Shown: positions 44,321 to 53,029, numbered from the stretch's first letter. The stretch is DNA of 64,000 nucleotides from CAYSWV01 sp964434865 (GCA_964434865.1 CAYSWV010000025.1:4475-68474); one strand, 5' to 3'. Notes: generated by a model from the sequence alone, not told the origin. Numbers and translations: made by a program.

Positions 44321-45325
44321 TTAACTAGATCCCTGATCAGACCATTCTAAAATTTTGAGAGCCCGTTGACGAAAGATCTCATACATGGAAATCCCAGCTG
44401 CAACGGATGCGTTCAAACTTTCTGTCCGACCGATCAATGGAATTGAAATGAGATAATCGCAATGTTGTTGAGTGAGTAAACTAATACCATCGCCTTCAGA
44501 TCCAATCACTAAAACTACAGGCCCTTCAAACTCAATCGTATGAATAGGTTGGTTACCCCGACTATCTGTACCATAGACCCAAAACTGCTTTTCTTTTAGG
44601 TAAGATAGGGCTCGATTAAGATTAACAACTCGGGCTATGGGCAATGTGGTTAAAGCACCAGCCGCAACTTTTAGTACAGTAGAGGTGACCCCTACAGCTC
44701 GGCGTTGGGGGATAATGATCCCTTGAATCCCAAAGGCTTCTGCTGTGCGGGCAATAGCTCCCAAATTGTGTGGATCTTGAACACCATCTAGCACTATCAA
44801 GACAGGTTTCACTGTTTGCTGAAAGGCCTCATCAATTAATGTTTCTAATTCAATGTAGTTGTAGGCTGTACCTTGAGCAGCAATGCCTTGATGATTTCCA
44901 CCCTCTGTCAAGTGCTTTAATCGTTGAGGTGACACTTCATCAATGACAGCTCCACGTTGTTTAGCCTCTTGGAGCAAGGGTAAGAACTTGGAGTTGTAGC
45001 GTAATTGAGGGATTATCCAAATTTTATTAAGTGTTCGCTGAGCTTCTAGAGCCGCGAGGACTGCTTGACGGCCAAAAATCAAATCTTGATCAGGATCTAG
45101 TTCAGGCCCTGGGCCAAGAGATAAAGGGTCTGGATGGGGGGGATCAGAGGGTGTTTGTCTTAGTACAGGTTTGGGTAGAGGCCGCTTGGGTTTGAGAGGC
45201 GCACCTTTCGAAACACTACCACCACGGGAGGTCTGATTAGGATTACGCGAATTGGATTTAGAGCCTCGATCTTTTTTATGAGGTGCTTTTTTAGGTTTGG
45301 AGGAACCTGAGGGGGGCCGTGGCAT
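44321..45325 (-). CDS. rlmB: 23S rRNA (guanosine-2'-O)-methyltransferase, RlmB type
   Basis: SPOUT methyltransferase. The first ~85 residues are a Lys/Arg/Pro-rich disordered extension (GSSKPKKAPHKKDRGSK) longer than in E. coli RlmB but common in cyanobacteria. Then come DLIFGRQAVLAALEAQRTLN (substrate-binding domain), VLDGVQDPHNLGAIARTAEA, VLVIGSEGDGIS and ISIPLIGRTESLNASVAAGI, the three knot motifs. 334 residues. The assignment to the G2251 position is by family. Monocistronic. Confidence 0.94.
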   Translation of the reverse strand: MPRPPSGSSKPKKAPHKKDRGSKSNSRNPNQTSRGGSVSKGAPLKPKRPLPKPVLRQTPSDPPHPDPLSLGPGPELDPDQDLIFGRQAVLAALEAQRTLNKIWIIPQLRYNSKFLPLLQEAKQRGAVIDEVSPQRLKHLTEGGNHQGIAAQGTAYNYIELETLIDEAFQQTVKPVLIVLDGVQDPHNLGAIARTAEAFGIQGIIIPQRRAVGVTSTVLKVAAGALTTLPIARVVNLNRALSYLKEKQFWVYGTDSRGNQPIHTIEFEGPVVLVIGSEGDGISLLTQQHCDYLISIPLIGRTESLNASVAAGISMYEIFRQRALKILEWSDQGSS

Positions 45326-45426
45326 GGTGAGGATCCGTAAATCAGACTAGAGATGCTAGTATAGCGGCAATGCTTGAGACCATGCTGCTACTATGGCTCT
45401 TTCTTCAGGCTTGACTCAGAGGTTTT

Positions 45427-45816
45427 ATGTCATCCATTCAACACATTACCCTGCCTGATTTGGCCCCTGTGGCGCCCTATTCTCACGCGGTTAAAGCAGG
45501 CGACTTCTTATTTGTCACGGGTCAGTTGGCTCAAGATCCGATTACTGGTGATATTCAACGGGGTCCGATTGCGGACCAAACTCGACAGGTTATGGCCAAT
45601 TTGCAACGTGTGCTTGAGCAGGCCCAAACTAGCTTTGATCAGGTCGTTATGGCTCGGATCTTTTTGACCGATTTTCGAGACTATGACATTGTTAATCCCA
45701 TTTATGCCTCTTATTTTCCGCCCGATCGTCTACCCTGTCGGACGACAGTTGGTGTGATCAGTTTGGCTGGGTTGGGTGATATTGAAATTGACCTCATCGC
45801 TTATGTGGGTTCTTGA
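45427..45816 (+). CDS. ridA: RidA family enamine/imine deaminase
   Basis: A 129-residue YjgF/RidA protein that hydrolyses reactive enamines released by PLP enzymes. Marks: LAPVAPYSHAVKAGDFLFVT, GQLAQDPITGD, the arginine that binds the substrate carboxylate in LPCRTTVGVISLAGLGDIEI. The start ATG at 45427 gives the standard N-terminus. Its 3' end overlaps the convergent trmL stop by 16 bp. Confidence 0.95.
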   Translation: MSSIQHITLPDLAPVAPYSHAVKAGDFLFVTGQLAQDPITGDIQRGPIADQTRQVMANLQRVLEQAQTSFDQVVMARIFLTDFRDYDIVNPIYASYFPPDRLPCRTTVGVISLAGLGDIEIDLIAYVGS

Positions 45817-46298
45817 TCAGAGCTGAAGACGATTGGCGATCGTAGCTGAAGTTGTCTTAGTGCTTCAAACAAGGCGACAGCTACGGCGTTAGAAAGATTT
45901 AACCCCCGGACAGGACCTGATAGAGGTATGCGGGCTGAAGGATACTCAGAGAGGATCTCAGGAGGTAGTCCTTGAGTTTCGCTGCCAAAGATTAGCCAAT
46001 CCTGAGGTTGGTACTGAATCTGAGTGTAGACTTCAGTTCCTCGAACGCTAAAACACCAGACCTGCTGATGAGAGCTGGAACCCATTAAATGAGACTTGAC
46101 AAAAGCCTCCCAAGATGGATGTCGGTGTAAATCAACGGCGTTCCAATAATCTAGGCCCGCACGTTTCATATACCGATCGCTTAAGCGAAACCCTAAAGGT
46201 TCAACCAGGTGTAATGGTGTTAAAGTTGCAGCACAGGTTCGAGCAATGTTTCCAGTATTTGCAGGAATTTCAGGTGTTACTAAAACGATCTGAACCAT
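45801..46298 (-). CDS. trmL: tRNA (cytidine/uridine-34-2'-O)-methyltransferase
   Basis: Short SPOUT enzyme that methylates the wobble base of tRNA-Leu isoacceptors. Recognised from VLVTPEIPANTGNIARTCAA, LHLVEPLGFRLSDRYMKRAG LDYW (split) and LIFGSETQGLP followed by GPVRGLNLSNAVAVALFEAL. The frame is open to 46331, but ATG 46298 (MVQIVLVTPEIP) is the family start (165 residues). A 15-bp tandem duplication (46298-46327) covers the start codon and the leader, which may have changed the translation signal. Confidence 0.94.
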   Translation of the reverse strand: MVQIVLVTPEIPANTGNIARTCAATLTPLHLVEPLGFRLSDRYMKRAGLDYWNAVDLHRHPSWEAFVKSHLMGSSSHQQVWCFSVRGTEVYTQIQYQPQDWLIFGSETQGLPPEILSEYPSARIPLSGPVRGLNLSNAVAVALFEALRQLQLRSPIVFSSDQEPT

Positions 46299-46327
46299 TT
46301 TTCTCTTGAGTATTTTCTCTTTGAGTA
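46298..46327. repeat. 15-bp imperfect tandem duplication at the trmL start
   Basis: TTTTTCTCTTGAGTA followed by TTTTCTCTTTGAGTA on the + strand, immediately upstream of trmL. Confidence 0.85.
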
Positions 46328-46440
46328 TCATATCCTTTGGGCTACCGTGAGATCAGGTTTAGAGAGCTAGTTACTGGATCCAATCAGCTACTCTACCCTG
46401 ATCCAATCCAGGGCGAGCCAAATCATTAGGGGTAGACTCC

Positions 46441-46866
46441 TTAAAAGCTGCCATAGCCGAAGGTTACGTTAAAAGCACGGCACCAAATTGAGACTGACTT
46501 GAAGTTTGCTAGATCAACATCAGCAGGAATCTCATAACGCTGAGCGCCGTTGAATTTTTGTACGCGGCCTAAATTAACGAAATTCTCTTTGCTATAGTCT
46601 TCTGGTACATCTTGCGTGTGGAGTAGAACAAAGACATCAGGACCCCGACCTGTGGTAAAAGATTCATCTAACTCTAGATAACGCTTACCCGCTTCTTCAA
46701 TTATTTGAATAGATCCTTCTGTTTTTTTAGCATCTGTGATCAGTGTTGATTTAGAACCGACTTCAGCAGCAGCCTGAGCAACCGGAGTCAAGCTAGCTAG
46801 GCCTGAAAATGAGAGAAGGGCTACAGTTGCTACTAAGCTCAAGGTAGACTTTAGTTGATGTGTCAT
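46441..46866 (-). CDS. DM13 domain exported protein
   Basis: A 141-residue secreted protein. After the signal peptide (TLSLVATVALLSFSGLASLT, cleavage near AQA) comes a DM13 domain: EGSIQIIEEAGKRYLELDES, FTTGRGPDVFVLLH and AFNVTFGYGSF, including the conserved Cys in SIWCRAFNV. DM13 domains are predicted to bind a redox group and act in electron transfer. The start is ATG 46866 with GGAG upstream; the frame extends to 46890. Monocistronic. Confidence 0.9.
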   Translation of the reverse strand: MTHQLKSTLSLVATVALLSFSGLASLTPVAQAAAEVGSKSTLITDAKKTEGSIQIIEEAGKRYLELDESFTTGRGPDVFVLLHTQDVPEDYSKENFVNLGRVQKFNGAQRYEIPADVDLANFKSVSIWCRAFNVTFGYGSF

Positions 46867-47090
46867 GGAAATCTCCGTGGATTGATTCAAAAGGCTTCAT
46901 GATTTAAGTAAACCTGTTGAATCTAAGCTCCTCCTCAAAGCAATCTAGACATTTCCTGAGAGATCTGAGTAGATCTTCAGCGAATAGTGCTTTATTGAAA
47001 CTTATACTTCTATCTACGACCTGTTGGGCCATAGCCTACTGGGGTTCAAGTAGGTTATACTTCGTTGCTCAACTGGCTCACGTCTAATGG

Positions 47091-47705
47091 CTAGGATTTA
47101 GCTAGCAAAATCGCTCCAGCCCCAACCATCACAGTTCCAGCAGCTTGATTCATGGTCTTGCGAGCAGGTGCACTCTTAAAGGTCTGTCTAGCCTTTGCAG
47201 CTGTAAACGCATAAGACATCATGACAGCTCCTAAAACACTGGAGACAATACCAGTAACCCAGATCACATCCAACAGAGATAACTGCTCTAAATCAAGAAA
47301 GGTAGGTAAAAATCCTATATAAAACAGAATGACTTTAGGATTGCTCAGGGTAATGAAGAGACCTCCCATTAGACTCAAGTGATTGGGCTGAGGCTCAAGC
47401 TCAATATCGTCAAAGACTTGGGGTGTTGTTCTCCAGGCCTTAACCCCTAACCAGATCAAGTAACCTCCTCCCAGATATTTGATGGTAGTCAATAAGGCTC
47501 CAAACGTTTCAGCAATCGTTGACAACCCTCCTAAGGCCAATAATAAGAAGATCAAATCACCTAGAATAATGCCTGCTACCACGGGTAAAGTCTGTTTAAA
47601 TCCTGAGGCTAAGGCTTTTGACACAACTGCTAAAACCCCAGGTCCAGGCGTAATAGCAAGAATGAACATAGCTGAGATTAATCCAAGGGCACTGAATAGA
47701 GTCAT
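47091..47705 (-). CDS. LysE/RhtB family amino-acid exporter
   Basis: A 204-residue protein with six helices. Family signatures: LAITPGPGVLAVVSKALASG (the LysE PGP motif), GYLIWLGVKAWR, LSNPKVILFYIGFLPTF. The frame extends to 47780, but the upstream part (ISSHFRISSHIRISS) is produced by an 18-bp triple repeat and the family start is MTLFSALGLISAM at 47705. The exported compound is not known. It follows the desaturase gene on the same strand by 90 bp. Confidence 0.92.
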   Translation of the reverse strand: MTLFSALGLISAMFILAITPGPGVLAVVSKALASGFKQTLPVVAGIILGDLIFLLLALGGLSTIAETFGALLTTIKYLGGGYLIWLGVKAWRTTPQVFDDIELEPQPNHLSLMGGLFITLSNPKVILFYIGFLPTFLDLEQLSLLDVIWVTGIVSSVLGAVMMSYAFTAAKARQTFKSAPARKTMNQAAGTVMVGAGAILLAKS

Positions 47706-47707
47706 GA

Positions 47708-47760
47708 GGCTACTGATCCTAATATGGCTACTGATCCTAAAATGGCTACTGATTTTAAGC
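47708..47760. repeat. Three tandem copies of an 18-bp unit in the lysE leader
   Basis: GGCTACTGATCCTAATAT, GGCTACTGATCCTAAAAT and GGCTACTGATTTTAAGC, directly upstream of the lysE start. Confidence 0.93.
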
Positions 47761-47795
47761 CAGAAGACTCTAAAAATCAACGGACCGTCTTCAAC

Positions 47796-48650
47796 TTAAT
47801 GCCCAGATATAGCCTTGCTTCTTCTGATTACGTTCTGAGCTAGACCTGATGCCTCTAAGACTTGGATCACCCACCACGTCATGTCAATTTCCCACCTCTT
47901 GATTCCAGCTTTGGCTACACGAGGTTGAGCATGATGGTTATTGTGCCAGCCTTCCCCGTAGGTTATCAGAGCCGCCCACCACAAGTTACGAGACTCATTA
48001 TCAGTTTCAAAGTTGCGATATCCCTTTAGATGAGTGAATGAATTGATTAGCCAGGTACTATGCCAGAGCACTACAGAACGGACAAAGATTCCATAAATGA
48101 CGAACGACCATCCGCCCCCTATAAAGAGCACTATCCCTAGAAGTGCTTGTGGAATTAAGAAGTAACGATCTAACCAACGATAGTATGGATCTCGATCGAT
48201 ATCGCGGGCATAGCGCTTGTATTGAGCGTAGTCGAAAAAAGTAGGTCGCTTGAAAAATAACCAGACTATATGACTCCACCAAAAACCTTGAGCTGACGAA
48301 TGCGGATCTTGATCTGGATCTTCGGTATAGGCATGATGCCGACGATGCCCTGATACCCAAAAGATAGGTCCGCCCTGTAAAGCTAATGCCCCAAGGGTTA
48401 CTAGCAAACGTTCTAATCCCTTAGGGACTTTTAGGCTGCGATGGGACAACAAACGATGGTATCCCAAGCAAATCCCTAGACTGCCTATTAACCAATGTAA
48501 TCCAATCGTAAGGGCTAGTGCGGACCAAGAGAAAAACCAGGGTGCCAATAGAGCTAACCCATGAAATCCAAGGATAAAAGTAACTGATCCCCAAGAAATG
48601 CCATAGTGATCTGGAACTGCTTTTGCAGCTCGCATCGTTTGAGTGTTCAT
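47796..48650 (-). CDS. Delta-9 type fatty acid desaturase (DesC-like)
   Basis: Membrane di-iron desaturase of 284 residues. The three histidine boxes are HRLLSH, HRRHH and HNNHH, and four hydrophobic segments surround them. The spacing (CLGYHRLLSHRSLKVP, VSGHRRHHAYTEDPDQDPHS, GEGWHNNHHAQPRVAKAG) is that of acyl-lipid/acyl-CoA delta-9 enzymes, which introduce the first double bond in membrane lipids. Start ATG 48650. It is divergent from a TetR-type regulator, and a perfect palindrome (48688-48702) lies 38 bp upstream, so repression by that regulator is likely. Confidence 0.95.
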   Translation of the reverse strand: MNTQTMRAAKAVPDHYGISWGSVTFILGFHGLALLAPWFFSWSALALTIGLHWLIGSLGICLGYHRLLSHRSLKVPKGLERLLVTLGALALQGGPIFWVSGHRRHHAYTEDPDQDPHSSAQGFWWSHIVWLFFKRPTFFDYAQYKRYARDIDRDPYYRWLDRYFLIPQALLGIVLFIGGGWSFVIYGIFVRSVVLWHSTWLINSFTHLKGYRNFETDNESRNLWWAALITYGEGWHNNHHAQPRVAKAGIKRWEIDMTWWVIQVLEASGLAQNVIRRSKAISGH

Positions 48651-48687
48651 GATCAACCCGTTTTAGTTGCTATAGTAGAATTGATTT

Positions 48688-48702
48688 GCAAGTAAAACTT
48701 GC
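48688..48702. promoter_or_regulatory. Palindromic operator, copy 1
   Basis: Perfect inverted repeat GCAAGT-AAA-ACTTGC within the shared longer match TTGCAAGT...ACTTGCGA, 38 bp upstream of the desaturase start. Likely binding site for the divergent TetR protein. Confidence 0.85.
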
Positions 48703-48738
48703 GATATGTCCACACTATATCAACAGATAGACCAACTT

Positions 48739-48753
48739 GCAAGTGATACTTGC
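48739..48753. promoter_or_regulatory. Palindromic operator, copy 2
   Basis: Perfect inverted repeat GCAAGT-GAT-ACTTGC ending 7 bp before the regulator's ATG, 51 bp centre-to-centre from copy 1. Its position over the leader suggests autoregulation. Confidence 0.85.
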
Positions 48754-48760
48754 GATTCCT

Positions 48761-49981
48761 ATGGCTTCTTCTCAGTCTCCAACCCAAAAACGTCTGATCC
48801 ATGCAGCCTTTCATCTGTTTACATCTCAGGGATTTAATCAAACTCCTACTAAGCAAATAGCTGAGCTAGCGGATGTTAATGAGGCTACTTTATTTCGCAA
48901 CTTTCGCAGCAAGCATGACTTGTTATTAGCTGTGATTCAAAACGCTGGAGTTTTCGTTGAATTAAGAGGATCATTTGAGGAAGCCATAGCCCAAACCTAT
49001 TCCTTTGCTGATGCGGTCAGACACTATGCAAGGGATTGCCTCAATACTCTGGATCCGATCTCTGAGTTGATCCGAGCTTTAGTGGGAGAGGCTGGTCAGT
49101 ACTCAGCCCAAAATCGACAAACGCTGGGTCAAGGGTTATCGCAAGTGACACACGCAGTAGCTCAGTACCTTGTTACCTGTAAGCAACGGGATCAAGTCCA
49201 ACTACAGGTTTCACCAGAAAAACTGGCAGGAGTGCTCAATAGCGTGCTGCTGGGTTATCTACTGACTGACCTATCCAGCGAGTCTGATGACCTTTGGATT
49301 GATCGAGACGACTTTCTTGATCACTTAGTTAGAATATGCCTTGAGGGTGCCGCGCTTCCTCCCCACCCATCTCTCGCTGAACAACCTCCCCCTTCTGAAA
49401 TACAAGTTAGAGATCTACCGGCAGATTGGGTCCGTACCCTGTTTCAACAAGCTAAAAAACAAGGCCCCCAGCCGTATGCTATTGTCTATGTACTCTTTGG
49501 GGCGGGGTTATTACCTCAAGAACTGTTAGATCTAGAACGTACTCATCATTTTTCGAGTTCACAGCAGCATTGGGTGCAAATCAATCAAGGATTGAGCCGG
49601 CAAGTTCCTATTAATCAATGGATTTTGGGCAAACGATATGGATCCTACAGTAACAATCCTCTGACTCAATGGCTGAAGCGCCGCCATGATACTGAAACGG
49701 CTCTATTTCTGGGAGATCAAGGTCAAGCTTTGACGAAACTGGAACTCTTTAAGCTTTGGCAAGATGTTGTAGCTGAGTTACCGATCCCTGAACAAGTGGC
49801 ACCTTGTATGGAACAAGCTCGTCAGACCTGGTGTGTAGACATGTTAATGAGAGGTATCAGCCCGGATGACTTGAGCCTATTGAGTGGGTTGACTCTAGAT
49901 CAATTACAACCCTACATTCAAAGAGCGAAAGAAAAAGCGGCCTTAGAGCGGGCTATGCAACTTGATCAGTCTCCTTCCTAG
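48761..49981 (+). CDS. TetR family regulator with C-terminal degenerate tyrosine-recombinase-like domain
   Basis: A 406-residue protein, about twice the usual TetR length. Residues 8-55 form the TetR helix-turn-helix (KQIAELADVNEATLFRNFRS), and up to about 200 is a TetR ligand domain. Residues 216-398 look like a phage-integrase fold: YAIVYVLFGAGLLPQELLDL (box I, with the catalytic Arg replaced by Leu251), ALFLGDQGQALTKLELFKLW, EQARQTWCVDMLMRGIS (box II, Arg354 kept, His positions lost) and LSGLTLDQLQPYIQRAKEKA (Tyr385 at the nucleophile position). It is therefore probably a DNA-binding or dimerisation module, not an enzyme. Start ATG 48761. It most likely represses the divergent desaturase through the two palindromes. 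Confidence 0.85.
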   Translation: MASSQSPTQKRLIHAAFHLFTSQGFNQTPTKQIAELADVNEATLFRNFRSKHDLLLAVIQNAGVFVELRGSFEEAIAQTYSFADAVRHYARDCLNTLDPISELIRALVGEAGQYSAQNRQTLGQGLSQVTHAVAQYLVTCKQRDQVQLQVSPEKLAGVLNSVLLGYLLTDLSSESDDLWIDRDDFLDHLVRICLEGAALPPHPSLAEQPPPSEIQVRDLPADWVRTLFQQAKKQGPQPYAIVYVLFGAGLLPQELLDLERTHHFSSSQQHWVQINQGLSRQVPINQWILGKRYGSYSNNPLTQWLKRRHDTETALFLGDQGQALTKLELFKLWQDVVAELPIPEQVAPCMEQARQTWCVDMLMRGISPDDLSLLSGLTLDQLQPYIQRAKEKAALERAMQLDQSPS

Positions 49982-50011
49982 TCATGCCTAGTTTGCTGAG
50001 AACCTGTGCTT

Positions 50012-51162
50012 ATGTCTAATCAATCTCAGATATTCAATAATCCTGAATGGGTGGCCAAAGGCNNNNNNNNNNNNNNNNNNNNNNNNNNNNNNNNNNNNNN
50101 NNNNNNNNNNNNNNNNNNNNNNNNNNNNNNNNNNNNNNNNNNNNNNNNNNNNNNNNNNNNNNGGCAGGTCCTAGTCAGTTGTGGTCTCGGGGGCAGGCTC
50201 GCTCCATTACGCTTTGTGATCAACGTATTGTGATCTTTAGGGGGGACGATCATCAGGTCCGAGCTTTAGAGGCTTACTGCCCTCATTTGGGGACTGATCT
50301 GGGGATTGGACGGGTAAGAGGCAACCAGATCCAGTGTTTGTTTCATCATTGGACCTTTGATCAATCGGGTCAGTGTCAGTCGATTCCTTGTCAAGCGGAT
50401 ATTCCACCTGGGGCCCGAGTCAAGGCTTATGCCACTACTGAAAAGTACGGGTTTGTTTGGATCTACCCAGAGGCTATAGCCCCCACGTCTCTTGCCGAGT
50501 TTGATGAGCTAAAGGGTAAATCTCTGATGTGCCAAGCTGAAAAGCCGCTGCAGCGTCGGTGTCATCACCACATCTGTATGATGAATGGCATTGATGCTCA
50601 ACATTTGCGGACTGTGCATGGGTTGGATATTAATATGTCTCTTTCCGTTCAGACCCATGATGTTCAAACTTGGATCGACTTTACACTGTCTGGTGAAATC
50701 CCTGAGTCTACTCAACGAGAACGACTAGCTCGGCTGATCTTGGGTTCAACTTACAGCTATTCCATGCGCTACGCAGATGGGTGTCTGGGTCTGCTGACCA
50801 TGATGAAATCTGTACGTTGGTGCCCCCCCTTACACCTGATCTATGCTTATACTCCCCTTGCCTCTGGGGGAACCCATATTCAACCCATCTATGTGACTGA
50901 GAAGCGATCGGGTTTGTGGGGTTGGTTGGTGAGCCACGTTTTGCTCCTTTTAACTCGATTGGCTTATTATGCTTTGCGTCATGAAGATGGTTTGATCTAT
51001 GACAATATTCAGTTTGAACCTAAGACATTGCTTAATATTGATGCCCCGCTGGCCCGCTATATGAGCTATGTCAATCGGCTGCAACCGTCGCAATGGTCTA
51101 GATCTCAATCAGGTCTGGACGTTCTGGATGCTACTGTCAACGGAAGCGCCGTCGGACCATAA
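50012..51162 (+). CDS. Rieske non-haem iron oxygenase, interrupted by an assembly gap
   Basis: Predicted ring-hydroxylating oxygenase or related desaturase. The 5' end (MSNQSQIFNNPEWVAKG) and the 3' body are separated by 100 Ns (50063-50162), so the true length and frame link are unknown. The Rieske cluster ligands are in YCPHLGTDLGIG and CLFHHWTFD; the mononuclear iron region includes MNGIDAQHLRTVHGLD. About 333 residues follow the gap. Two hydrophobic helices near the C-terminus (WGWLVSHVLLLLTRLAYYAL) suggest membrane association. It overlaps the convergent next gene by 26 bp. Substrate unknown. Confidence 0.88.
50063..50162. other. Assembly gap of 100 Ns
   Basis: Exactly 100 N characters, the conventional placeholder for a gap of unknown length, inside the Rieske gene. 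Confidence 0.99.
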
Positions 51163-51745
51163 AAGTCAGGAGTACACCCAGAAAGGCTCCTCCCAGTGCT
51201 GTGCCTGTGCTCATGACAAGTGTGAGCCGTCGCGTTGTCTGTAAGACAGGATTATCAAATAAGTTGGCTGAAAAATGAAGGGACTGTAGAAGCCATTGAT
51301 CGCCGTCTTTTTGAACAACTGATGACCAACGTAATTGCATATCCCGCTCTGGGCCATTGCGAAAATAAAAGGTAGAGCTAGCCGCACCGTGATTCACTCC
51401 AACTTGATCGGAGAGAAAGAGGGTATCTCCATCGGGTTGTAGACTGAGTTCAATGCGCTCAATGGGGCCAGCTAGTTGTTGCTCCCAGTAGGCCTCAAAC
51501 TGATCAGCGGTCTGAAAGATCTGATTATCTACAGTGGTAATGGTGAATTGGGGATGCAAAAAAGGTTCAATTTTATCAAAGTCTTGGTTATTTAAAGCTT
51601 CTAAGGCTGTCTGACGTAATCCTGAAATGGCTTCTAAGTCCTGTTGTTGATCTTGGGCCCAGGCGATTGTGGTGCAGGTTAAGGTGATCCATCCACTCAA
51701 GACCAGAGACTTTAAGCTAAGACTGTGAGTTAACCTTGAGAGCAT
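51137..51745 (-). CDS. Exported NTF2/SnoaL-like protein with C-terminal membrane helix
   Basis: A 202-residue protein. A signal peptide (SLVLSGWITLTCTTIAWA) is followed by a nuclear-transport-factor-2-like domain (ALEALNNQDFDKIEPFLHPQ, QFEAYWEQQLAG, WLLQSLHFSANLFDN) and a C-terminal helix (MSTGTALGGAFLGVLLTFMV) closing with a basic RRRFR anchor. The frame is open to 51826 but ATG 51745 has GGGAGA just upstream. Probably faces the periplasm or lumen. Convergent, overlapping the Rieske gene. Confidence 0.8.
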   Translation of the reverse strand: MLSRLTHSLSLKSLVLSGWITLTCTTIAWAQDQQQDLEAISGLRQTALEALNNQDFDKIEPFLHPQFTITTVDNQIFQTADQFEAYWEQQLAGPIERIELSLQPDGDTLFLSDQVGVNHGAASSTFYFRNGPERDMQLRWSSVVQKDGDQWLLQSLHFSANLFDNPVLQTTRRLTLVMSTGTALGGAFLGVLLTFMVRRRFR

Positions 51746-51943
51746 ATCTCCCTCGTAAACAAATATTGGTTCTGTCTTACCTGAAACTATAGTGAATTGC
51801 CCTAGAATCTTTACAATCTGATCCATAGTCTAGATATATTCTCGTTAGGCTTGTGATCCTATGCCATACCTAGTTGATAGGACTCGATTAAGCTGGGATC
51901 AAGTTCAGTTGCTTGCTGAAAGGATCACAATAGGAGCTAGCAA

Positions 51944-52339
51944 ATGTCAAAAACCAGGAAAACTCCTATCCTTTTAAAGGTCGTTGGATGTGGCTGTGCG
52001 GGAGCAACACTAGCTTTTATTGGTCTGGCTACGGCTATTGTATTCGGTATATTCGCCCTACTTAAAAATTCCGCTCCTTATGAGACTGCTGTGGAGACCG
52101 CCGCTGATGATCTGAGAGTGATTGAACAATTAGGAACCCCTATCCAAACAGGTTGGTGGGTGGCGGGTAATTTAGAACTCAATAATAATGATGGGACAGC
52201 TGATCTAAGAATTCCAGTCAGAGGTCCAGAGGGGAGCGGTGAAGTCTTAATTAAAGGGATCAAGGAAAATGGAGAATGGATATACCAAAGGTTGTTCTTC
52301 CAGTTTGAAGGCCAACGCGTCAACTTGCTAGATGAATGA
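51944..52339 (+). CDS. Coa1-like (cytochrome oxidase assembly factor family) membrane protein
   Basis: A 131-residue protein with one N-terminal membrane helix (VVGCGCAGATLAFIGLATAI) and a small Tim21/Coa1-like domain. Typical points are the ETAVETAADDLRVIEQLG helix, then GTPIQTGWWVAGNLEL and DLRIPVRGPEGSGEVLIKG. In eukaryotes Coa1 helps assemble cytochrome oxidase; bacterial members are uncharacterised. The ATG at 51944 follows ATAGGAG. Monocistronic. Confidence 0.8.
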   Translation: MSKTRKTPILLKVVGCGCAGATLAFIGLATAIVFGIFALLKNSAPYETAVETAADDLRVIEQLGTPIQTGWWVAGNLELNNNDGTADLRIPVRGPEGSGEVLIKGIKENGEWIYQRLFFQFEGQRVNLLDE

Positions 52340-52355
52340 GTAACCAATCGTTGCT

Positions 52356-52774
52356 TTAAGAGAATTCCTCTACTAAATCACAAACTTCCTGATTTGAGCG
52401 GCCATAGCTAACAATGGCTACCTCTAGATCCCAGTCTTGAAAAATCTCTAAAGCCCGTTTGATCCCACTGATGATCCAGTCTGTTTGATTACCAAATACG
52501 CCACCACCTAGTCGTGTCAGAAATACCTGGTATTACCTGTGTTGATGGCATTTAAGATGGTGCTATAGAGAGTTGCTTCGTATGCAGCTTCTAGGACAAG
52601 TTGGGCAAAAGGGGCCCAGAGTTCAGCTGCATGATCAGAATAGGCGATAGGTAAAGCAGAGCAATAAGCTTGGGTAACGGTGTGCGTGGACTCATGAAGG
52701 GTAACCTTGATGTGCTGCCGTACTTGACTAGGGGACCGCTCACTAAAGCCCATCAACTTTTCAAACCAGGTCAT
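52356..52774 (-). pseudogene. Frameshifted gene of unknown function
   Basis: From ATG 52774 the frame gives MTWFEKLMGFSERSPSQVR and LWAPFAQLVLEAAYEATLYS and stops right after INTGNTRYF. One frame over, starting at about 52525-52535, the sequence continues VFLTRLGGGVFGNQTDWIIS, GIKRALEIFQDWDLEVAIVS and YGRSNQEVCDLVEEFS to a stop at 52356. A single missing base joins the two into a ~139-residue protein. The L-GGG-FGN and VAIVSY pieces look like the end of a macro-domain-like or DUF fold, but I cannot name the family with certainty. It borders the repeat-rich zone. Confidence 0.7.
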
Positions 52775-52862
52775 CGAAGAACTCCAGATCTTGCAGTATT
52801 ACCCACACTAACTCTCTAACCTTTGAGGAGACTACCTTGATCGTCTGAGTGCTGCTCACGTA

Positions 52863-52876
52863 TAGTCCAGATAATT
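52863..52876 (+). repeat. TAGTCCAGATAATT repeat, copy 1
   Basis: Perfect copy, direct orientation. Confidence 0.9.
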
Positions 52877-52939
52877 TTTCTCCAAGAAAAGCAAGAGTTA
52901 TACACCATTTAGAGAGATTTACCATATTATCCATGGAGA

Positions 52940-52953
52940 TAGTCCAGATAATT
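52940..52953 (+). repeat. TAGTCCAGATAATT repeat, copy 2
   Basis: Perfect copy, direct orientation, 77 bp after copy 1. Confidence 0.9.
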
Positions 52954-53029
52954 CTGCGTGACAGAGTGGGCTTTGTAAAATATGGACACTAGCTTCTGGA
53001 GTTAGCTGCAGCCTCATGTTAGAACTCAA

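Noticed and set aside
47706..47780. N-terminal extension of the LysE-family gene
   Set aside because: The extension (ISSHFRISSHIRISS) is a translation of the 18-bp tandem repeat; the family start is at 47705.
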